A stretch of DNA of 12,965 nucleotides from assembly GCA_016839865.1 (NCBI GenBank), contig JAEOTN010000465.1, forward strand, positions 1 to 12,965. The letters are read 5' to 3'. Both the position numbers and the translations under genes were made by a program. The notes under the pieces are model-generated. The model ran no database searches and was not told the DNA's origin. It was given only the letters and a program-made list of their open reading frames with translations. The number at the start of each line of letters is the position of its first letter. The stretch's first letter is position 1. The stretch is from Promethearchaeota archaeon. Lineage in GTDB: Archaea; Asgardarchaeota; Lokiarchaeia; Sigynarchaeales; MK-D1. Of this stretch, positions 1-5,968 are shown one piece after another.

Positions 1-4
1 AAAG

Positions 5-77
5 CGGGCCGAGCACGACTCGAACGTGCGACCATCCGGTTAACAGCCGAACACTCTACCAACTAAGCTACCGACCC
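5..77 (-). tRNA. tRNA-Asn (anticodon GTT)
   Basis: Read on the minus strand this folds as a complete cloverleaf. The seven-pair acceptor stem starts GGGTCGG and closes against TCGGCCC with two G-U pairs. The anticodon stem carries the loop CTGTTAA, so the anticodon is GTT (plus-strand bases 42-44), and the T arm is GCACG/CGTGC around TTCGAGT. The discriminator base is G. The next bases are CTTT, so CCA is not encoded and must be added by the CCA-adding enzyme. There is no intron. The tRNA decodes AAC and AAU. Confidence 0.95.
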
Positions 78-105
78 TTGGATCTATTAACAAATTGTTT
101 CTAAG

Positions 106-111
106 TTTAAA
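106..111 (-). promoter_or_regulatory. Probable TATA box of tRNA-Asn
   Basis: Minus-strand TTTAAA is preceded by a purine-rich CGAAAAAAA that resembles a TFB recognition element. Its centre lies about 31 bases upstream of the mature tRNA 5' end, which fits a transcript with a very short 5' leader. Confidence 0.45.
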
Positions 112-142
112 TTTTTTTCGATACCTCGAGTATCAAATCGAT

Positions 143-154
143 AAAAAATAAAAA
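143..154 (-). terminator. Oligo-T terminator of initiator tRNA
   Basis: The minus strand reads TTTTTATTTTTT immediately after the encoded CCA of the initiator tRNA. T-rich tracts of this kind terminate archaeal RNA polymerase without a hairpin. Confidence 0.6.
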
Positions 155-233
155 TGGTAGCGGGGGTTAGATTTGAACTAACGATCTCAGGGTTATGAGC
201 CCTGCAGCCTAAACCAAGCTAGCCCACCCCGCT
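155..233 (-). tRNA. Initiator tRNA-Met (anticodon CAT), CCA encoded
   Basis: The minus-strand cloverleaf begins AGCGGGG and ends CCCCGCT followed by ACCA, giving the A1:U72 pair typical of archaeal and eukaryotic initiator tRNAs. The anticodon stem is CAGGG/CCCTG around CTCATAA; its three consecutive G:C pairs next to the loop are the initiator signature read in the P site. The T arm is GTTAG/CTAAC. The D stem is weak (GGCT/GGCT with two G-U pairs). The 3' CCA is encoded at 155-157, unlike the neighbouring tRNA-Asn. Elongator Met or Ile2 is unlikely given the acceptor stem and the G:C triplet. Confidence 0.9.
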
Positions 234-396
234 TTGAAAAATATTGCATAAGCGACACTATCTATCATGTTGGAAATAAAACATTCTGTATTATCGCTAC
301 AAAGAGCTAAATTGCACAATAATTAAAAATTTTTGTAATTTCTGAGCGTATTGGAAAAGAAATACATCAAAATCTTAATATGGAAAATGTTCTGTG

Positions 397-405
397 TATA
401 AATAA
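397..405 (+). promoter_or_regulatory. TATA box of the site-2 protease/ttuA operon
   Basis: TATAAATAA lies with its centre about 20 bases before ATG 420 and about 31 before ATG 432. The predicted transcription start (about 425-428) falls between these codons, so the message has almost no leader and ATG 432 may be the true start. No Shine-Dalgarno sequence precedes either codon. The rest of the 234-419 spacer shows only AT-rich sequence. Confidence 0.5.
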
Positions 406-419
406 ACCCAATTTGTGTG

Positions 420-2531
420 ATGTGTTTACCCATGGCTTTGTTTGACACCTTAATTAACATACTAACCAATCCCTTCTTTATAGGATCTGCAATTTTTTGG
501 TTAATTTGTTATATTCTAATTAAGGTGTTGGGGAAAAATCGGAAAAATGTTAATCTATTTTTCCCATTTATTGTTTTATTCCGAACTAAATGGCTAAATC
601 GCGTTCTTCGTAAAATTGCGCGTAAATGCCCCAAAGTTTGGAGATGGGTTTGGAATATTGGTATTTTTGTATCCTTCGGATTCACAATTTTCGGCTTATA
701 TTTCTTTACAGCGAATTTGATAGAACTTATTCGATCTCCAAGTATAGAAAATGCAATTGCACCTCTTATACCTGGGATTACTGTGGATTTACCTATGTTC
801 TCCTACCTTATCCTCCCTATCTTATTTGTTGTGACTATTCATGAGTTTTCTCATGCGATGGCTGCTGAAGCTGATAATGTAGAAGTAAAATCCACGGGAA
901 TTTTTGGTGCTGGAGTTTTCTTTATAATTGGATTTGGAGCATTTGTCGAGGTTGATGAGTATACTGCGAGATCCGAAAAAGTATCTCCCTGGACACGGTT
1001 ACGAATCGCAGGTGCAGGGACATTTGCTAATGCAATTCAAACAGGTTTAGCATTATTACTAATGCTTAGTTTTATTCCTATCGTTAGTTTGGGCTACGGT
1101 CCAAAAGTAGTTCAAATTGATACTGTATTACCTCCAAATGCAGGAGGATATAATTTTGGAAATCTCTATGAGGGGGATATAATTTTGAGTATTAACAACA
1201 CACAAATGGATTTATTAAATGGTGTGGATTTAAACGCGATCTTGAATAATAATACGGATCTTCAATGTTCAATTGGAGATGAACTGGAGCTTCACACAAC
1301 AAATCGTAAGGGAATAACTCATAATAGAACTGTTATTCTTGGTCCTCATCTCTTCCTTGGATTCCAATATCAATTCGTATCCAATACTCAAATTGAAATA
1401 ACTGAAGTATATTCGAAATTTCAAGGGGGAAATAATTACGATATCTTAAACCAAAGCATGATTTTTACAGCGATTGACGGAGTACCGTTTAATTTAAATT
1501 CAGAACTGACTCCCGAGTATTTCTTATATACTTTAGATTCACCGAGGAAAGTCAACTTAACCGATACGACAGGTGTAAACTGGACAATCAATATTGACTA
1601 TTTTCCAATAGTATTTGGTGCGTTCGAATTTCGGTCTTTTTTCACAGGAGCCTTCTTTGAAAATCACAACACATCAATAGAGGTCACACGGGTTTTAAAA
1701 AATGATACTGAATCAGGAATAAATGAAGGAATACTAGAAAAGGGAGATATCATCACCAATGTAGGAGGAGAAGATATAAATCTTACAAATGGTGAGACTT
1801 TTGAGGATTTTTTAGTAAGCACTGTTTTACTTTCAATCTCCGAACCTACACCCGTGGCTTTTCGCATTCAACGTGGTGAAGATATTCGCTATATACAAGT
1901 TTGGTTTATGCCTATTCCGAAATCCTACGTCTTTATTGGAGTGCAATCATCCTCGTATTGGGTTCCCAAAAATAGTTTTACACGTTTCCTAGGAGGAAAC
2001 TTTCCTATTTGGTTGGAACGAGAAATATTTTATTTCTATATGGTCGCTTTTAGTGTCACATTGTTTAACATGTTACCTCTACCAATTTTCGATGGAAATC
2101 GAATTCTTAGAGAATTTGTTCACTGGGTTGTGGGCACAAAAAAAGGGAAGAAAACTAAAAAGCAAATTAAATTTCAGTTCGATCCAGATGAATCTGATTA
2201 TCATCTAATGACATATGATATCACTGAAATTGTTGATATAGAGATGGATTTAAGCAGTTCTCACGATCCCATTATGGTGGATCCCGTTAACTATAAAGCT
2301 TTAGATACAATTCATGACGGAAAAATTGATACTATCCGGATTGATCTTAATTTAGGAAACTTACCTGATCCTGGAACATTGTTCACAGTAACGGTGGAAT
2401 GTGACGTGGATGAAAAGGCTAAGATAAAAAAAGGAATTACATTAACAATAGGCTTGCTTACAACAGCATTAATTCTAGCAAATTTCATCCTATCATATAT
2501 TTTTCTAGGCAATATCACATTTTGGGTATAA
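420..2531 (+). CDS. Site-2 protease family (M50) membrane zinc metalloprotease with PDZ domains
   Basis: This 703-residue polytopic membrane protein has the two hallmarks of intramembrane metalloproteases. One is HEFSH (H141, E142, H145), which binds zinc and activates water; the other is NMLPLPIFDG, with D558 as the third zinc ligand. Hydrophobic helices occur near residues 5-30, 75-105, 120-150, 155-180, 195-225, 535-557 and 675-699. Between the two catalytic blocks lie about 310 extracytoplasmic residues with two PDZ-like segments (roughly 222-310 and 415-495, containing YEGDIILSINN and LEKGDIITNVGG) and a possible degenerate third. The family cleaves membrane-anchored regulators or signal-peptide remnants; the substrate here is unknown. 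A region of about 100 residues (~575-672) before the last helix is not part of the core fold. In-frame GTG 417 and ATG 432 are alternative starts. The gene is followed two bases later by a tRNA thiolation gene, probably on one transcript. Confidence 0.88.
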   Translation: MCLPMALFDTLINILTNPFFIGSAIFWLICYILIKVLGKNRKNVNLFFPFIVLFRTKWLNRVLRKIARKCPKVWRWVWNIGIFVSFGFTIFGLYFFTANLIELIRSPSIENAIAPLIPGITVDLPMFSYLILPILFVVTIHEFSHAMAAEADNVEVKSTGIFGAGVFFIIGFGAFVEVDEYTARSEKVSPWTRLRIAGAGTFANAIQTGLALLLMLSFIPIVSLGYGPKVVQIDTVLPPNAGGYNFGNLYEGDIILSINNTQMDLLNGVDLNAILNNNTDLQCSIGDELELHTTNRKGITHNRTVILGPHLFLGFQYQFVSNTQIEITEVYSKFQGGNNYDILNQSMIFTAIDGVPFNLNSELTPEYFLYTLDSPRKVNLTDTTGVNWTINIDYFPIVFGAFEFRSFFTGAFFENHNTSIEVTRVLKNDTESGINEGILEKGDIITNVGGEDINLTNGETFEDFLVSTVLLSISEPTPVAFRIQRGEDIRYIQVWFMPIPKSYVFIGVQSSSYWVPKNSFTRFLGGNFPIWLEREIFYFYMVAFSVTLFNMLPLPIFDGNRILREFVHWVVGTKKGKKTKKQIKFQFDPDESDYHLMTYDITEIVDIEMDLSSSHDPIMVDPVNYKALDTIHDGKIDTIRIDLNLGNLPDPGTLFTVTVECDVDEKAKIKKGITLTIGLLTTALILANFILSYIFLGNITFWV

Positions 2532-2533
2532 AT

Positions 2534-3526
2534 ATGCAAACCTCGAGAAAGTGCGCTCAATGTGGAGAAATTTCGTTTTTCTTCCAGAAATCTTCAGGAA
2601 GACACCTTTGTAGGAATTGTTTTATAACATATTTTGAGCGAAAATTCCAAAAAACCATGTCTAAATATATTCCTCTAAACTCAAATGATGTCGTTTGTGT
2701 AGGCTTATCGGGTGGAAAAGATTCCATTACACTACTTTATAATTTGTTATTACGATATAAGAAAATAAAATCTCCTAATTTGATTGCAATTACCGTAGAT
2801 GAGGGTATTTCAACCGTATACAAACAAAATCAAGAGAAAATCAAAGAATTTTTTCGATCGCATGATGTGGAGGTCCCTTTAATTCAAGTGAGTTTTAAAG
2901 ATTTTTTTGGATTGTCTATGGATGAGATTGTAAAGATTATTCTTTCTGAAAAAATGAAATTAAACGCTTGTACGGTTTGTGCAAGCATACGGAGACGTAT
3001 AATCAATGTTTTGGGTAAGGAAAATGGTGCAACAAAAATCGCTATTGGACATAATTTGGATGATTTAGCACAGTCATTTCTCATGAATACCTTACGAAAC
3101 GATTTAGAAAAAATTGTAAACACAGAACCCTACGCTTCTAGGACTGTAGACACTCTTTCCTTTCTTCCCAGAATTAAACCCTTGTTTCTCTTTACTGAGG
3201 AAGAGATAATTCAATACTGTAAGGCTAAAAACCTCCCATATTTCTCTCATACTTGCCAATATGCTTTAGATTTTCCTATCCTTCGTAAAAAAGTCCAAAA
3301 TTTTATCAATTCGTTAGATGAAAGAAGTTTTGAGCTAAAATATAATATCATTCAATTTCACATGAAATTGAATTCAGTCATTGATCCAGCGAGTGTCGCA
3401 AGAGATACATACAATCATTGTAAATCTTGCTCATATCCAACGGGACCAACGCGAATCTATTGTTCTTTTTGCGAATTTAAGGATAAATTTACGAAATTTC
3501 CTCACTCTTCCCGTTCTGTAGAATAG
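2534..3526 (+). CDS. TtuA/Ncs6-family tRNA 2-thiouridine synthetase
   Basis: The 330-residue protein belongs to the adenylating N-type PP-loop family that replaces the C2 oxygen of a tRNA uridine with sulfur, at U54 (TtuA) or wobble U34 (NcsA/Ncs6). It has an N-terminal zinc finger (C7, C10, C26, C29), the ATP-binding PP-loop SGGKDS at 59-64, and a C-terminal zinc finger (C296, C299, C310, C313). The central CTVC (C146, C149) and a later cysteine (C241, in SHTCQYA) match the three ligands of the catalytic [4Fe-4S] cluster known in TtuA. In archaea sulfur comes from a small ubiquitin-like SAMP/TtuB carrier; none is encoded here. ATG 2534 is chosen because it places the first cysteine pair at the usual distance. 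TTG 2522, inside the upstream gene, would add four residues. There is no clear ribosome site, so translation is probably coupled to the protease gene. U34 versus U54 cannot be decided from sequence alone. Confidence 0.88.
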   Translation: MQTSRKCAQCGEISFFFQKSSGRHLCRNCFITYFERKFQKTMSKYIPLNSNDVVCVGLSGGKDSITLLYNLLLRYKKIKSPNLIAITVDEGISTVYKQNQEKIKEFFRSHDVEVPLIQVSFKDFFGLSMDEIVKIILSEKMKLNACTVCASIRRRIINVLGKENGATKIAIGHNLDDLAQSFLMNTLRNDLEKIVNTEPYASRTVDTLSFLPRIKPLFLFTEEEIIQYCKAKNLPYFSHTCQYALDFPILRKKVQNFINSLDERSFELKYNIIQFHMKLNSVIDPASVARDTYNHCKSCSYPTGPTRIYCSFCEFKDKFTKFPHSSRSVE

Positions 3527-3542
3527 AAATTTATTTGCTTTA

Positions 3543-3561
3543 TAGAATTAATTGAATTCTA
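3543..3561 (+). terminator. Inverted repeat in the convergent spacer
   Basis: TAGAATT-AATTG-AATTCTA forms a perfect seven-pair, five-base-loop hairpin 16 bases after the ttuA-like stop codon. It is A/T rich and not followed by a long T run, so termination is only a possible role. Confidence 0.3.
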
Positions 3562-3595
3562 GACAAACATGATAATTTTAGATAATAGAGTGAGG

Positions 3596-3602
3596 AAAAA
3601 AA
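3596..3602 (-). terminator. Oligo-T tract after the RING-like gene
   Basis: Seven consecutive T on the minus strand lie 11 bases past the stop codon of the RING-like gene. This fits an archaeal oligo-T terminator. Confidence 0.45.
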
Positions 3603-3613
3603 TAATAATTACT

Positions 3614-4156
3614 TTATTCTTCTACAACGATTGGAATCTCATTTTTATTTAGAGTTAATGCTTTTTTACATACAGGACATGATGATTTCATTCGGATCCA
3701 ATCCTTGAAATGATCGCTATGACCTTTTGCTTCACAGATTGGACATTGTATCTCTGAATCAAAGATTTCAATTGGTTTACCACATACTGCACAACGTAAG
3801 CGGGACATAGTATGTATTTTTAATACGAATTTATTCACATCCAGAACTGCATCCATTGTATTATCATTGTTTGGGACAATCTGTTTCATGTCCTTACGGT
3901 CAGCTTGATAGCACAGGACTACACCTTCGGTATTGTCTTGTTTATTGCCAATCCAAATCACATCTCCTTGGGAAAATGACCTTCCTTCCCGGAGGAGTTG
4001 AATTTTTAACATATTGGATTCCATAACATAAGTTTGGATTACTTTAGTAAATTTCAATCCTTGGATGTTACTGGTGATAGTTTGTATTACCGCCCGAGGA
4101 CTTTTTAACAACGCCGCTTTTATGGGAATGTCTAATTGTTTTCCTTTTTTAGCCAT
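3614..4156 (-). CDS. RING-like zinc finger protein, N-terminal domain unrecognised
   Basis: This 180-residue soluble protein ends in a compact eight-ligand zinc module: C122-x2-C125, C138-x2-C141, H146-x2-H149, C160-x2-C163. The stretch HSDHFKDWI...SCPVC closely resembles the second half of a RING-H2 finger (H-x2-H/C ... W ... CPxC), which in eukaryotes recruits E2 ubiquitin-conjugating enzymes. Ligand order and spacing (C2-C2-H2-C2) differ from the canonical C3H2C3 order, so E3 ligase activity is not established. Residues 1-118 form a domain I do not recognise; it contains short beta-like runs (KIQLLREG, GDVIWIG, EGVVLCYQ) and a basic start. ATG 4156 has a GAGG six bases upstream (4163-4166). 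A possible TATA box at 4185-4194 suggests its own promoter. No E1, E2 or ubiquitin gene is visible nearby. A nucleic-acid or protein-docking zinc module is an alternative. Confidence 0.75.
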   Translation of the reverse strand: MAKKGKQLDIPIKAALLKSPRAVIQTITSNIQGLKFTKVIQTYVMESNMLKIQLLREGRSFSQGDVIWIGNKQDNTEGVVLCYQADRKDMKQIVPNNDNTMDAVLDVNKFVLKIHTMSRLRCAVCGKPIEIFDSEIQCPICEAKGHSDHFKDWIRMKSSCPVCKKALTLNKNEIPIVVEE

Positions 4157-4184
4157 TTTAATCCTCAAAATTCAGTTACTAAGG

Positions 4185-4194
4185 TTATATATTA
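4185..4194 (-). promoter_or_regulatory. Probable TATA box of the RING-like gene
   Basis: Minus-strand TAATATATAA is centred 33 bases before the ATG at 4156. The transcript would have a very short leader. Confidence 0.4.
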
Positions 4195-4259
4195 CAATGA
4201 AAATATTGTGCTAAATTCATTGTGATTTAAAGAAATGTTCGTTGTGTACACATAAATAG

Positions 4260-4949
4260 TTACGCGTCTTTCTGTTCAAAACCAAATTTTCCAATTAAAG
4301 GAACGAATACTACGCTTGAAGCGACTTTTTCGATAAGTTTGGATCCTGATTTTGTGATTATCAACAATTTTTGAGACCATCTTCTTCCACCAATTGGAAT
4401 GCATAACATTCCCCCATCTTTAAGTTGGTCTACTAACGGTTGAGGTACCTCTGGTCCAGCTGCTGTCACTAAAATTTTATCATATGGAGCGGCATCTGGA
4501 TAACCTAATGTCCCATCTCCTTTTATAACGGAAACACATTTCTCTAATTTTGCTTTTCGCAAGTTATTTTTCGCAAATTTTACCAATTCATCAATTCTCT
4601 CAATAGTATATACGTGCCCGGATGGATTGTTTTGGGACACAATATAACCTAGTAAGGCTGCATGGTATCCGGATCCTGTACCAATTTCCAAAACTTGATC
4701 ACCAGGTTCCAAATTCAACAATTCACACATCATTGCGTTCATGTGGGGGGCAGATATTGTTTGACCGCAGTAAGTGGGAAGAGGACTATCATCATATGCT
4801 CGTGCTTGACGCTCGGAAGGCACGAATAACTCTCTAGGTACAGTAGACATTGCCTGTTTAACAAGTTCCGATTGAATATATCCTGCCGATAATAAATGAG
4901 ATATCAGCTTTTTTCTTGCGGTCACAAATAAAGACATATCCATCACCAT
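4260..4949 (-). CDS. pcm: Protein-L-isoaspartate O-methyltransferase
   Basis: This cytosolic enzyme of about 229 residues transfers a methyl group from S-adenosylmethionine to L-isoaspartyl residues, starting repair of damaged asparagine and aspartate in proteins. Family marks are PRELFVP (38-44), YDDSPLP (52-58), the substrate-site motif GQTISAPHM (62-70) and the SAM-binding glycine loop EIGTGSGY (88-95). Length is normal for the family. It starts two bases after the stop of the PfkB-type kinase gene, so the two are almost certainly co-transcribed. Start choice is uncertain: ATG 4949 gives MVMDMSLF, but GGTGAT lies just before ATG 4937 at a ribosome-site distance, so the shorter MSLF start is equally plausible. 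The cause of the pairing with a sugar/nucleoside kinase is unclear. Confidence 0.93.
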   Translation of the reverse strand: MVMDMSLFVTARKKLISHLLSAGYIQSELVKQAMSTVPRELFVPSERQARAYDDSPLPTYCGQTISAPHMNAMMCELLNLEPGDQVLEIGTGSGYHAALLGYIVSQNNPSGHVYTIERIDELVKFAKNNLRKAKLEKCVSVIKGDGTLGYPDAAPYDKILVTAAGPEVPQPLVDQLKDGGMLCIPIGGRRWSQKLLIITKSGSKLIEKVASSVVFVPLIGKFGFEQKDA

Positions 4950-4951
4950 TT

Positions 4952-5914
4952 TTATAGAGTAAAATCCGGGTAACCATGCCCATGTAGAAACTTGATTGCA
5001 CGTTCTAAAGATGGCATTCCCGTTCGAGCTCCGAGTTGCGTTACCTTAATTGCAGCACATGCATTTGCGAAAATAAGACTTTTTTCCAAAGACCATTTCT
5101 GGATTACATATCCATATGAAAATCCACCACAAAATGCATCCCCAGCCCCAGTTGCATCAACTGATTTAACAGTGAAAGCAGGGACTTCAATTTTTTGATC
5201 CTTAGTTAAACCAACAGCACCCTTAGTACCTTGAGTTATAACTACGGTTTTTATCCCCATGTTGATAAATTCCTCTGCTGCTTTGACAGGTGTTGTTTGT
5301 TTTGTTAGTGTCATAGCACCCATTTTGTTTGGAAGTAAAATATCTACATATGATAAAATTGGTTGTAATTCTTTCATCCCTCGTAAGGCAATTTGACTCT
5401 CTAAATCCATAGATATAGTTAATCCGTTCTCTTTCGCTAGTTTCATTGCTTCCAATGTTAATTTTGGATAAATTGCTGTCGTATGGAATAAAGTAGCGCT
5501 CTTAAACATATCTTCATGTAGATCATCTGGGTCCAATTTAGTCGTTTGCATAAAAGGGCTTTGAATTATGGTTTTTTCACCAGTATCCTTGATTACAAAT
5601 ATGAAATTTACTGCGCTTTTCTTCCCTTTCTTTGCGATAAGATATCTAGTGTCTACATTCTCTTGTTGCATATCTTCTATAAGATATTTACCTGCGTCAT
5701 CATCACCAACTGCACCGATAAAAGCGGATGGAATTCCTAAACGAGAAGTAGCTACAACAAAATTTGCAGTAACTCCTCCACCAAAATATTGTTCAAGTTC
5801 TGCGTCAATTTTTTCATCTGGTTTGGGAAACCATGGAACAATTGATACCCAGTCTTTGACAATTTCACCTAGACCAATAATCTGAACTGGTTTTACCAAA
5901 ATAAAATTCTCCAT
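4952..5914 (-). CDS. PfkB (ribokinase) family carbohydrate or nucleoside kinase
   Basis: This soluble ATP-dependent kinase of 320 residues is close to the usual length of the ribokinase superfamily. It has the N-terminal glycine signature (GGG at 46-48, within YFGGGVTANF) that contacts the sugar. It also has the C-terminal signature DATGAGDAF (253-261), with the GAGD loop forming the anion hole and D259 as catalytic base. Substrate cannot be assigned from these motifs: ribose, nucleosides, phosphosugars and keto-deoxy sugars are all used by relatives. It forms a tight two-gene unit with pcm downstream. The 54-base spacer upstream holds two oligo-T runs ending the RPA transcript and AT-rich sequence that could carry a promoter with a short leader. 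Confidence 0.9.
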   Translation of the reverse strand: MENFILVKPVQIIGLGEIVKDWVSIVPWFPKPDEKIDAELEQYFGGGVTANFVVATSRLGIPSAFIGAVGDDDAGKYLIEDMQQENVDTRYLIAKKGKKSAVNFIFVIKDTGEKTIIQSPFMQTTKLDPDDLHEDMFKSATLFHTTAIYPKLTLEAMKLAKENGLTISMDLESQIALRGMKELQPILSYVDILLPNKMGAMTLTKQTTPVKAAEEFINMGIKTVVITQGTKGAVGLTKDQKIEVPAFTVKSVDATGAGDAFCGGFSYGYVIQKWSLEKSLIFANACAAIKVTQLGARTGMPSLERAIKFLHGHGYPDFTL

Positions 5915-5938
5915 GATATTGATATATCTAGATTGGAT

Positions 5939-5952
5939 AAAAATTAGAAAAA
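5939..5952 (-). terminator. Paired T runs after the RPA gene
   Basis: Two runs of five T on the minus strand (5948-5952 and 5939-5943) lie 17-30 bases past the RPA stop codon. This would be weak oligo-T termination, and the same AT-rich stretch may serve the kinase promoter. Confidence 0.3.
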
Positions 5953-5968
5953 TGTATGTGTAGGTGAA

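Noticed and set aside
120..134. GATAC-CTCGA-GTATC inverted repeat between the tRNA genes
   Set aside because: Five-base arms in AT-rich sequence between a terminator tract and a TATA box. Too weak to call a terminator or operator.
4243..4252. TGTGTACACA palindrome after the pcm stop codon
   Set aside because: Only ten bases, no loop, T/A rich, and not near a start codon in a sensible position. Chance is likely in this composition.
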